A stretch of DNA of 64,000 bases from Cercis canadensis (Eukaryota > Streptophyta > Magnoliopsida > Fabales > Fabaceae). The stretch covers positions 264,501 through 328,500 of the forward strand of contig QAOA01002887.1 of NCBI GenBank assembly GCA_003255065.1, in the 5' to 3' direction. The notes under the pieces are model-generated. The model searched no databases. It saw only the letters and a list, made by a program, of their open reading frames with translations, and was not told the origin of the DNA. Position numbers and translations under genes: made by a program. Positions within the stretch are counted from its first letter, which is position 1. The number at the start of each line of letters is the position of its first letter. This document shows positions 25,284 through 35,200 of this stretch, piece after piece.

Positions 25284-25299
25284 AATTCCCCCACACTTA
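25284..25299 (-). other. Polypurine tract of the complete element
   Basis: On the minus strand the sequence TAAGTGTGGGGGAATT directly precedes the 3' LTR start TGATGAACAC. The same string precedes the 3' LTR of the plus-strand element at 56430. This is the expected place for plus-strand DNA priming. Confidence 0.85.
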
Positions 25300-25892
25300 G
25301 CTTTTGCACGTCTCGGGCAAACTAAAATTCCAAAACTAAGAAAAGCAAGAACAAGGAAACAAAAACAAATTTAAAAACTAAAGGATCACCTCCCAATGAT
25401 ATTTAAGAAATGCAGAAGTTCATACCACAAGTAAGATAAGCAATTAAAGATTCAAGGAACTCACAGCATTCATGAAATAAAATTTCTTCTCATCCAAAAT
25501 CAACAAACAAGGTAACTTCAATTGGAAAGCATAAGTTAAGAATGATAGATCCTCACAAGATATACTCTCAATCCCTCAAGTGTTTAGAAATTAGGTACTT
25601 CACTCAATCAAACTCATGAAGAGATGCACTACCATAAGCTTGCTTATCTTCTACTTCTCCACTACTCAAACAAATGCACACACAAATCAAGAGGACTTTA
25701 TTTAAGGTTGTAATAAGGCCAAGGTAAAGGTAAAGGAATGAATCAAAATGGATATCACAAGGTAAAACTCAAAGAGAATAAAAGAACATTGGAGAGGAAC
25801 TCAAATGACAAGCATTAAATTCCAAGTGTGTAAAGCATATTCTCCTTCTGTGCACATATTCCTTTTCCTTTTCTTTTCCTTTTTCACAATTC

Positions 25893-25927
<35 letters not shown>

Positions 25928-27135
25928 CAGAACCAATTGGTTTTTTTTTTCTTTCTTTCTTTCTTTCACATAATACTTTGCACATTAGGATTCACAACCT
26001 CCACACTTGTACTATTAATTACCCACAAGCATAAGAGCTCCTCTAAGACAATGAACCAATGCTCTCCCATTCCCTAAGGTAAGGTAACAACATGGTATTT
26101 TGTACATAGGCATATAATGAGCTAATATCAAAGATAGGCAAATAGGCTCAATAGGGGTAATCAAAGGGAAATAATACAAGGTTGGCTATTTGGCAAAGTG
26201 GCTAAATCAAGAAAGAATGCCTCAATCATGTTCATGTATGCAAATGAAAATGTAGCCTCAAAAAGAATCAAGCAAGTTCTAGAGTTAACAAATTCCATGA
26301 GTGAAATCACACAAGAAGGAAAAAGAATGGCACAAATGCCAAATCCATTCATCAAAAGGCTCAAAACTCACAAGGCATGTATCTATCAAACTTAATCATC
26401 AATCCAACATCTAAAACCAAGCATGTGAAATTAAGGATGGAAAACAAGTTATTCAATCATGCTATGAACCTTGAAATGTAATTACTTTAAACTTACAACT
26501 TTACAAATTCTATAACATCATTGGAGGGTAATTAAAACAGAAAAATGACAACAAAAACAGAAAAAACAGCAAGAACAACAAACAGAAAAAATTAAAACAG
26601 AAAACAACAAATTTACAGAAATAGTAAAGTAATCAACTAAACTAATCAACTAACCTAATCAACTACACAGAAAACACCTAATCAACTAAACAGAAAACAA
26701 TAAAGCAACTAAACTATATACAGAAATCCCTCCCCCACACTTAAATTTTACATTGTCCTCAATGTAAAAACTTCAAAAAGTATCAACAGATGACAAGTAA
26801 TAACAAGCAGTCACATAAGGACAAGTAAAGTAAAAGAGAGAGAAGAAACATCCTTATCAGGGGAGGTAGATGGCATCGTGCAAGTGGACCTCCTCCACTA
26901 TGTCCTCTTTAGCTACCTCACAGAATGGCTTGCGGCGGTTGAAACCTACATGTCAAATAAATGACCAAACTTCCCGCACGCATGTGGGGTAAGATAAAGC
27001 AGACATCAAGAACAGAAAATTGAAAATAAAAGGAACAGAAAACAGAAAACAGAAACAGAAGCAAAAACAGAAAACAAAAACAGACTAAAGTAAAACAGAA
27101 TAGAAAATAGAATACAAGTACAATAAGATAATCAG
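25300..27135 (-). other. 3' untranslated region of the complete element
   Basis: About 1.8 kb between the gag-protease stop and the PPT, with no pol homology. It contains a second PPT-like motif (26724-26747), AGTTGATTAG-type short repeats near 26630-26700, and a 32-base homopolymer (T on the plus strand, 25896-25927) flanked by CCAATTGGTTCTG. A 67-codon frame at 26161-26364 (minus, MSLLMNGFGIC start) is found unchanged in the fragment at 62817 but is broken in the copy near 55370. Its status as a gene is doubtful. Confidence 0.8.
26724..26747 (-). other. Second PPT-like motif with adjacent hairpin
   Basis: In element sense, AATTTAAGTGTGGGGGAGGG lies about 1.44 kb upstream of the true PPT and shares its AAGTGTGGGGGA core. 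It is preceded by a small perfect stem ACATTG-AGGA-CAATGT. Both parts are kept at 54961-55002 and 62461-62502. It could be an internal plus-strand primer (central PPT-like) or an RNA signal; the function is inferred. Confidence 0.6.
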
Positions 27136-30100
27136 CTAGATACCAGGGTCAAAGACCAGTCTCACGAAGTCGTGAGTTGCCCCGGTAGAATTATCTTCTG
27201 AAGCTGCAGAATCAGAACTGGAACCAGAACTAGAATCAGCTTCAGATGCAGATTCAGCAGGATTGCCATCGCTTAAAAATGTAGAAATTTCTGCACAGAT
27301 GGCACAGCTCATGTCACCATCACAAACAGAATGTGAATGGCGCTGGAGATAACCCTCTATACCCACAAAGTCAGGGAATTCAGAATATAGCTCCTCATAC
27401 ACATCCACTAACTCTGTGGGAGCATCAATGACCACAGCCTCTGGAATAGAATCATCTTGTTCTAAAACGGCTGCAATTTCAGAACAAGCAGTGCAAGCAG
27501 AATCACCACAACTGCAGCACAGAGAATCAGGACTGCTCAAGAAGGCAGATATTTCAGCACACACTGCACAAGGTACATCACCATCACAGTCAGGACAGGA
27601 GTTGCACTGAACAGAGTCTTCAACACCAACAAAATCTGGGAAGTCAGCACAGAGCTCATCAGACCCATCCCCAACTAGATCATCAAGCAAACCAATGTGA
27701 AAGACAGAAGGCTCATCCATGGAAGGCTGCATAGGCTCAAAAATATTGAACTGCACAACAGAGTCTCCAAACTCCATGGATAGAGTTCCTGCATGAACAT
27801 CAATCTTGGTCCGTGCGGTCTTGAGGAATGGCCTGCCCAGAATGAGTGGAGCCTTGCTGGATTGGGACTGTCCCTCCATCTCCAGAATGTAGAAATCTGT
27901 TGGAAAGATCAGCTCATCAACTCTGACCAGCACATCTTCAATCACTCCAGCTGGATGTGCACTACTCCTGTTGGCTAGCTGGATCACAACACCAGTAGCT
28001 CTCAAGGGGCCAAGTCCAAGAGAACTAAACACAGTCATAGGCATCACATTAATGGAAGCACCAAGGTCTAGCAGGGCATGCTCAAACTTGGATTTGCCTA
28101 TAACACATGGAATGGTGAAAGTGCCTGGATCCTTGCACTTCTGGGGCATAGGCTGAATAAGGGCCGAAACGTTCTGACTCATGCTAATTCGCTCATTGCC
28201 CTTAAGCCTCCTCCTCTGTGTGCACAATTCCTTTAAAAATTTGGCATATCTAGGAATTTGCTTGATAGCATCCAGCAATGGAATGTTGACTTCCACCTTC
28301 CTGAATGTCTCCAGAAGCTCTTTATCCTTCTCTGCCTCATCTGTTTTCTTAGACAGAGTAGCTCTCTGTGGAAAGGGAAGAGGTGCAGAATATGTAGGCT
28401 TCTGTTGTGGCCTCTCTGGAGTGGAACTACTAGTGTGCTGGCTGGAACTGCTAGGATCAGCAACAGGTGGAACTGGCACACTAGGTTGACTCTGAACTGC
28501 AGGTGCAGGGTCTGGAATTGACTTGCCACTCCTAAGAGTGATTGCACTCACATTTTTCGAATTAGGGTTAGGAATGGTCTGAGAAGGAAGGGTGCCAGAA
28601 CCTTGGGATTGCAATTGACTCACAGATGATGCCAATTGTCCAATCTGCATTTCCAGATTCTGCATGGTGGACTCCGCCCTCTGCTGGAACTGGATGTTGC
28701 TTGTGGCCATCTGCTTGACTAAATCTTCCAATGAAGACTCAGGTTTGGATGTTGACGGGTTGGCTGGCTGCATAGGCTGCTGCTGGAATGGTGGCCTGTT
28801 CTGTTGAAACTGGCCTGGCCTGGCTGGCTGAAATTGGCTCTGTTGTTGCCAAGGTTGCCTATACTGCTGCTGTTGCTGTGGCTGTTGTTGGGAGGACTGC
28901 TGTTGTGGTGCTGCAGCATTGCCATATCTGAAATTTGGATGATCCCTCCAACCAGGGTTGTAAGTGTTGGAGTACGGATCATATCTAGGCTGCTGCTGCT
29001 GTTGGTATGGGGATCGACCAGGAAAAACACCTACTGCAGCTACAGAGGGATCCTGAAATCCAGAATCACCATCTTGCAGTGTGGGGCACGCATCTGTAGG
29101 ATGTGATGGACAAGCACAAATGCCACACACGCTTGCAGGTTGAGGGGTGGATACTTGTCTCCCCACTGCCAATTGCCTGACCAAGGAGGTCAGCTCGTCA
29201 AGTCTGTGCTCCATTCTTTGTTGGTCAGCAAATGACACACCAACTTCATTGACTCCTCTAGTGGAATGAATCATCCGAACACCAAACTGCTGGGAATTCT
29301 CTGCCATATTGGAAATTAAATCTCTGGCAGCAGCAGGTGTTTTATCCACTAATGCTCCTCCACTAGCAGAATCAATGTTACTTCTATCCGAAGGTGACAA
29401 GCCCTCATAGAAATATTGTATCAACAGCTGATCACTTATTTGGTGATGGAGGCAGCTTGAACACAGCTTTGTAAACCTCTCCCAATACTCATGCAATGTC
29501 TCCCCTGGCAGTTGCCTTATGCCACATATGTCTTTGCGGATGGCAGCAGTTCTGGATGCAGGGAAGAACTTGGCCAGAAACAGCTTCTTCATGTCATTCC
29601 AATTCCTGACCGAACCTTGTGACAAGTAAAAGAGCCAGTCTTTAGCTGCATCAGCCAGAGAGAAAGGGAATGCTCTTAACTTGATCTGCTCTTCAGAAAT
29701 TCCTTGTGGCCTCATGGTGGAACAAACCACATGAAATTCCTTCAAATGCTTGTGAGGATCTTCACCTGCAAGACCATGAAACTTTGGCAGCAAGTGTATC
29801 AATCCAGACTTTAATTCAAAAGCAGTATCAATTTCAGGATATTGGATCCCTAAAGGTTGGTAAGCAACATCAGGGGTGGCCAATTCCTTAAGAGTTCTAT
29901 CTCTAGGCTGCATGTTATTATTATTGTTATTTCCAGCTCTATTAGCATTATCAGCTCTATCACCTTGATTAACAACAGGATCAACAATAGGAATAACAAT
30001 AGGAGTGCTAGCTTCAGCCATAGTAGGATCTAGATTATCAACAGCCCTATGTGCTCTATTACGTGTATGCAAGGTTCTCTCAATTTCAGGATCTCCTTCA

Positions 30101-30144
30101 AGCAATACAAATGGAGAAGACCTAGTCATACACCATGCAAACAA
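27136..30144 (-). CDS. Gag-protease polyprotein of the non-autonomous LTR retrotransposon
   Basis: A 1,002-residue intact frame. Gag builds the virus-like particle that packages element RNA. The gag core spans about residues 85-290, with FPFSLADAAKDWLFYL, FLAKFFP and QLLIQYFYEGL motifs of the plant retrotransposon gag family. A CCHC zinc knuckle sits at C340-C343-H348-C353. A Gln/Pro-rich region covers about 380-465, and AITLRSGK is at 534-541. The aspartic protease lies at about 670-780, with active-site triplet D693-L-G where D-S/T-G is typical, and ILGRPFL near 768. DLG is common in the Athila/Tat branch. After the protease comes a tail of about 200 residues with three Cys-rich modules (847-870, 876-893, 941-957) and an acidic Ser-rich end. 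The ORF stops at FDPGI with no RT. The start is the first ATG of the frame, MFAWCM; the ATG at about residue 42 (MAEAST) is an alternative. Confidence 0.93.
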   Translation of the reverse strand: MFAWCMTRSSPFVLLEGDPEIERTLHTRNRAHRAVDNLDPTMAEASTPIVIPIVDPVVNQGDRADNANRAGNNNNNNMQPRDRTLKELATPDVAYQPLGIQYPEIDTAFELKSGLIHLLPKFHGLAGEDPHKHLKEFHVVCSTMRPQGISEEQIKLRAFPFSLADAAKDWLFYLSQGSVRNWNDMKKLFLAKFFPASRTAAIRKDICGIRQLPGETLHEYWERFTKLCSSCLHHQISDQLLIQYFYEGLSPSDRSNIDSASGGALVDKTPAAARDLISNMAENSQQFGVRMIHSTRGVNEVGVSFADQQRMEHRLDELTSLVRQLAVGRQVSTPQPASVCGICACPSHPTDACPTLQDGDSGFQDPSVAAVGVFPGRSPYQQQQQPRYDPYSNTYNPGWRDHPNFRYGNAAAPQQQSSQQQPQQQQQYRQPWQQQSQFQPARPGQFQQNRPPFQQQPMQPANPSTSKPESSLEDLVKQMATSNIQFQQRAESTMQNLEMQIGQLASSVSQLQSQGSGTLPSQTIPNPNSKNVSAITLRSGKSIPDPAPAVQSQPSVPVPPVADPSSSSQHTSSSTPERPQQKPTYSAPLPFPQRATLSKKTDEAEKDKELLETFRKVEVNIPLLDAIKQIPRYAKFLKELCTQRRRLKGNERISMSQNVSALIQPMPQKCKDPGTFTIPCVIGKSKFEHALLDLGASINVMPMTVFSSLGLGPLRATGVVIQLANRSSAHPAGVIEDVLVRVDELIFPTDFYILEMEGQSQSSKAPLILGRPFLKTARTKIDVHAGTLSMEFGDSVVQFNIFEPMQPSMDEPSVFHIGLLDDLVGDGSDELCADFPDFVGVEDSVQCNSCPDCDGDVPCAVCAEISAFLSSPDSLCCSCGDSACTACSEIAAVLEQDDSIPEAVVIDAPTELVDVYEELYSEFPDFVGIEGYLQRHSHSVCDGDMSCAICAEISTFLSDGNPAESASEADSSSGSSSDSAASEDNSTGATHDFVRLVFDPGI

Positions 30145-30797
30145 GTGGCTAAATGCCTAAACACACCACAATGCACAAAAACACACAAAAACACACAAAA
30201 CTGGCAGAAATAAGCTAAAACCGAAACACACCAAAAACACAAAACAAAGGTAAAAAGACACCAAAATAGGACTAGAAAAGGTATCTAAACATTTTTTAAA
30301 ATTTTTCTACCACCACAGGACGAAAGGTGGATGAAAATTGAACTCAAAAATCAAATAAAAAATCTTCAAAAAATGGAAAAGTGGTCAAAACAGTCGAATT
30401 TGGCTTAAAAACACAGACCTCACAGCCATAGGCTGTGACTTTTGTGAGTTAGGCCCTTTTCCTTCAACCCAGAAAGTTTCAGGTCAATCGGAGCTAAAAA
30501 TTTTGGTGAACAGTAGACCCAGAAATCACTAAATCAAGCCAAACCGAAGGAAAAACAAAGGGGAAATGGTCCAAATGGCCAGAATTCACTCAATGACAAT
30601 ATAAAGCATCTAAGCACACTTGAAATCAAGAAAAACAATGGCCACTGGCCTCAAACAGAATGGATACTTGGCCAAAAAGTATGGAAAAAGTGGCCAAAAC
30701 CCTAAAAACAACAAAAACTCAAACACAAGGGGGGTGAATTAGGGGGAAGTTAGAAGTCAGTTTTACTACTATTACTACTGATTCAAAGATAGAACAA
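30145..30797 (-). other. Leader (5' untranslated region) of the complete element
   Basis: About 650 bp between the PBS and the gag start. It is A-rich on the plus strand and has no open frame of note. A near-identical leader is present in the truncated minus-strand copy (60209-60864). The plus-strand copy at 52179-52683 has a shorter and clearly diverged leader. Confidence 0.8.
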
Positions 30798-30815
30798 TCC
30801 CCGGCAACGGCGCCA
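30798..30815 (-). other. Primer binding site, tRNA-Asp type
   Basis: The plus strand reads TCCCCGGCAACGGCGCCA, which is the 3' end of plant tRNA-Asp including CCA. The minus-strand RNA would therefore pair with all 18 bases. It lies 5 bp from the 5' LTR. This primer is usual in Athila/Tat-type elements. Confidence 0.9.
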
Positions 30816-30820
30816 AAATT

Positions 30821-32249
30821 TGATGAGCTGCCGAGGCTCCTCAAATTACTTAAAGTTTAAGGTCGGTTACCTAGCTATTTGCAGCATAGGACAGCCCTAA
30901 GTCGAACCTAAGGATTGTTCTATTTAGTGAATCATATAGAGAAGCATGTAAACAGGGGGGTTGTGTTTGTTTTAAGTGCTTGACAGAAATTAATTGTAAG
31001 TGGTAACCTAAAGGAAAACAACCAATCCAAGCCTTAACTGATTCTGATTTTGATTCATCCTTGATTTCTAATGATCCATTCAATTATTAACCATGTTCTT
31101 GGCCTTTAAAACATATCAAGACGCCTCTCAATGTTCTATGGATTTCCACTGGTTAAGCAACCAGAATTCGGATTCAACTAAGACTAAATGAATTAAGCAA
31201 ACATTCAAGTCTAGTTTTACCTAAGTCCATGATCCAGCCAAGGTGATTAATCCATCCAAAAGCTCAGAAACATTAATCAACCATACAATCCTCTTTTATC
31301 ACATGCAATTAAGCAATCACACATGAAGATCCAAATTCGAATTAAGCAATTCAAACAGAATATTTCAAAGGATTGAAAGAACTTTGATTAACAACTAAAA
31401 TGAAGAACAACAACTCATAATCTCAAAACCAATAATCAGAATAGCAAAACCTGGATTGATATGTTGGATTAGCCCTCCATGAACAAGAGGAGCTGAAGTT
31501 CTTACAAAATATCTAAAAGAAAACTTAAGAACTAAGGAAAGCTCAAAAATCTGTCTAAAATATCTAATGAGGTGGTTATGAATTTCGGCTGCCTCCTTCT
31601 TCTGATATAGACCTCCAATTTTACATGCACACCTAAATTGCCCTTAGGGCACACTTGTTCCCATGGGCCTTAGCTTCAATTGGGCTTTGGTTTGGGCCCA
31701 TTTGGACTTGTCATGAGGAAGTTAGGCCCATTTAAGTGGCAGAAGGTGTCTGGAACCGTCAGCTAACTTGCACAGCAAATAAGACCATCTTCCACATAAA
31801 ATATGGTGAACCGGTCTTCATATCACTTGAAGCTCTGTCTGTTAGCTTTCCAATGGTACCAGTTTCAGGTCAATATGACATCTAAAACTCAAGTTATGAC
31901 CCAAATACTGCATGTAGGTCAGGATCCTGCGACAGCATGTCTTCTCTGGATTCCAGGATGCATATGACCTTCTGAACGTCCGAATTAGCTTTGGAGCCCT
32001 GAAAGAAATTTGTAGACAATTATCTCAGCTTTCTAACAAGGTATGACTCGGAATTTTTGGACATTCAGAACTCAAGATATGCCTGAAACACAGAGACAGC
32101 AAATAATGCCCAGTATTGCTGGAAATTGCAATTAAGCATAAATGGATCCTAAGTCATGAAATGAGGTCTAAGTCTATGCAATTCAGCCCAAAAGAGGTTT
32201 AAAAGACTAAGTATGAGGAATAACTATTGTATAAAAAGTGTGTTCATCA
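30821..32249 (-). repeat. 5' LTR of the complete element
   Basis: This LTR is 1,429 bp with the same termini as its partner. A possible TATA-like stretch (GATATAG on the plus strand near 31604-31611, CTATATC in sense) precedes the last part of the LTR, but the promoter position is not proven. Differences from the 3' LTR are clustered instead of evenly spread. Confidence 0.94.
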
Positions 32250-35200
32250 ACAGTCCCGTCCCAGATATAGTGAACCACAAGAAAAATATCCAAGTCAGCA
32301 ACAGGGAGGAACCGAAACAGGGACCCGAGGCAGATATAGTGACCCCCAGGAAACAGTCCTGTCCCAGATACAGTGAACCATCAGAAAAATATCTGACTCA
32401 GATATCGGGATGAACAGAAACAGGGTCTCGAGGCAGATTTAGTGATAGACAAGGAAACAGTTCCATCCCTGATACACTAAACCATAAGAAAAATATCCGA
32501 CTCAGATACAAGTATTAACCGAAACTGGCTACCGGGGTTAGGTATAGTGACTCACCAGGAAAAAGTCTCGTCCTAGATACAGTGAACCATAAGAAAAATA
32601 TATGAGTCAGAAACAGGGTTGAACCGAAACAGTGTCCCGGGGTAGATATAGTGACTCACCAGGAAACAGTCCCGTCCCACATACAGTGAACCATAAGAAA
32701 AATATCCGACTCAGATACAAGGATGAAACGAAATAGTGTCCCGAGGCAAATATAGTGACTCACCAGGAAACAGACCCGTCCCAGATACAGTGATCCATAT
32801 GAAAAATGTCTGACTTAGATATATAGATAAACCGAAACAGGGTCCCGGTGCAGATTTAGTGACTCAAAAGGAAACAGTCCCGTCCTAGATACAGTGAATC
32901 ATAAGAAAAATATCTGAATTTGATAGAAGGTTGAACCGAAACAGGATCCCGGTGCAGATATAGTGACTCATCAGGAAACAGTCCCGTCCCAGATACAGTG
33001 AACCAGCTGAAAAATATCTGAGTCAGAAACAGGGTCCCGGGGTAGATATAGTGACTCACTAGGAAACAGTCTCGTCCCAGATATAGTGAGCCATAAGAAA
33101 CATATACGAGTCAGAAACAGGGATGAACCGAAATAGGGTCCCGGGCAGATATAGTGACTCCCCAGGAAACAGTCCTGTCCTGGATACAGTGAACCATAAG
33201 AAAAATATCGGAGTCAGAAATATGGATGATCCGAAACAGGGTCTCGGGGCAGATATAGTGACTAACAAGGAAACATTCTCGTCCCAGTTACAATGAACCA
33301 TGAGAAAAATATGAGACTTAGATATAGGGATGAACAGAAACAGGGTCTCGGGGCAAATTTAGTGACTGACAAGGAAACAGTTCCATCCCTGATACACTAA
33401 ACCATAAGAAAAATATCCGACTCAGATACAAGTATTAACCGAAACTAGGTACCGGGGTTAGGTAGAGTGACTCACCAGGAAAAAGTCTCGTCCTAGATAC
33501 AGTTAACCATAAGAAAAATATCTGATTCAGAAACATGGATGATCTGAAACAGAGTCTCGGGGCAGATATAGTGACTAACCAGGAAACATTCTCGTCCCAG
33601 TTATAGTGAACCATTAGAAAAATATAAGACTTAGAAATAGGGATGAACCGAAATGGGGTCCCGGGGAAGATTTAGTGACTCAAAAGGAAACAATGTCGTC
33701 CTAGATACAGTGAAACATAAGAAAAATATCTGAATTCGATAGAAGAATGAACCGAAATAGGTTCCTGGGGCAGATATAGTGACTCACTAGGAAATTGTCC
33801 CATCCCAGATACAGTCAACCATAAGAAAAATATTCGTGTCAGAAACAGGGAGGAACCGAAATAGGGTACCGAGGCAGATATAGTGACTCACCAGGAAACC
33901 GTCCGTCCCAGATACAGTGAACCATAAGAAAAATATCCGACTCAAATATTGGATGAACCGAAACAGGGTCTCGAGGCAGATTTAGTGACTTACATGGAAA
34001 TATACCGGTACAAGATACAGTGAACCATAAGAAAAATATACGACACCGATACAAGGTTGAACAAAAAGAGGATCCCGGGACAGATATAGTAACTCACCAG
34101 GAAACAGATTCGTCCCAGTTATAGTGAACCAGTAGAAAAATATAAGACTTAGATATAGGGATGAACCGAAATAAGGTCCCGGGGCAGATTTAGTGACTCA
34201 CACGGAAACAGTCCCATCCCAGATACAGTGAACCATAAGCAAAATATCCGACTCAGATACAAGGAGGAACCGAAACAGGGTCCTGGGGCAGATATAGTGA
34301 ATCACCAGGAAACAGTCACGTCCTAGATACAGTGGACCATAAGAAAAATATCCGATTCAGATACAAGGATGAATCGAAACACGGTCCCGGGGCAGATATA
34401 ATGACTTATCATGAAACATTCCCGTCGCAGATACAGTGAACCATAAGAAAAATATTAGACCCAGATATAGGGATGAACAGAAACAGGGTCTCGGGGCAGA
34501 TTTAGTGACTGACAAGGAAACAGTTCCGTCCCAGATATAGTAAACAATAAGAAAAATATTCGACTCAGAAACAAGGATTAACCGAAATAGGGTACCGGGG
34601 GCAGATATAGTGAATCACCAGGAAAAATTCCCATCCCAGATATAGTGAACCATAAGAAAAATATCTGAGTCAGAAACAGGGATAAGCCGAAACAGGTTCC
34701 GGGGGCAGATATAGTGACTTACCATGAAACATTCCCGTCCCAGATACAGTGAACCATCAGAAAAATATCTGACTCAGATATCGGGATGAACAGAAACAGG
34801 GTCTCAGGGCAGATTTAGTGACTTAGAAGGAAACAGTTCCGTCCCTGATACACTAAACCATAAGAAAAATATCCGACTCAGATACAAGTATTAACCAAAA
34901 CTGGGTACCAGGGTTAGGTATAGTGACTCACCAGGAAAAAGTCTCGTCCTAGATACAGTGAACCATAAGAAAAAAATCTGAGTCAGAAACAGGGTTGAAC
35001 CGAAACAGGGTCCCGGGGTAGATATAGTGACTCACCAGGAAATAGTCCCGTCCCAGATATAGTGAACCATAAGAAAAATATCCGAGTCAGAAACAGGGAT
35101 GAACCGAAATAGGGTCCCGGGCAGATATAGTGACTCTCCAGGAAACAGTCTTGTCCTAGATACAGTGAACCAAAAGAAAAATATCCGAGTCAGAAAATGG

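Larger units (their letters stand above)
23856..32249 (-). mobile_element. Complete non-autonomous Ty3/gypsy-type LTR retrotransposon (gag-protease only)
   Basis: An 8,394-bp element lies on the minus strand, flanked by a perfect 5-bp TSD ACAGT (23851-23855 and 32250-32254). In sense order it has the 5' LTR (30821-32249), a tRNA-Asp PBS, a leader of about 650 bp, one gag-protease ORF of 1,002 codons, and a 3'UTR of about 1.85 kb. It then ends with the PPT and the 3' LTR (23856-25283). The gag carries the AITLRSGK motif and the protease a DLGAS motif, as in the Athila/Tat branch of plant Ty3/gypsy elements. No reverse transcriptase, RNase H or integrase motif exists anywhere between the LTRs. 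Mobility would need enzymes from a partner element. It inserted into the satellite, so it is younger than the array at that point. Confidence 0.93.

Noticed and set aside
25284-27135. Hidden reverse transcriptase or integrase in the 3'UTR
   Set aside because: No YxDD, integrase HHCC or DD35E-type motifs in any frame on either strand, and no frame above about 90 codons.
28258-28547. Antisense and shifted frames inside the gag-protease ORF (about 87-104 codons)
   Set aside because: Shadows of the GC-moderate coding strand; they recur at the equivalent place in the other copies because the sense ORF is conserved.
33839-34054. Family of 71-codon minus-strand frames (starting MYRCRIFFLWF) as a small-protein family
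   Set aside because: They recur because the higher-order repeat recurs; frames gain and lose stops freely between copies, and one copy near 19450 is broken. Useful only as a repeat marker.
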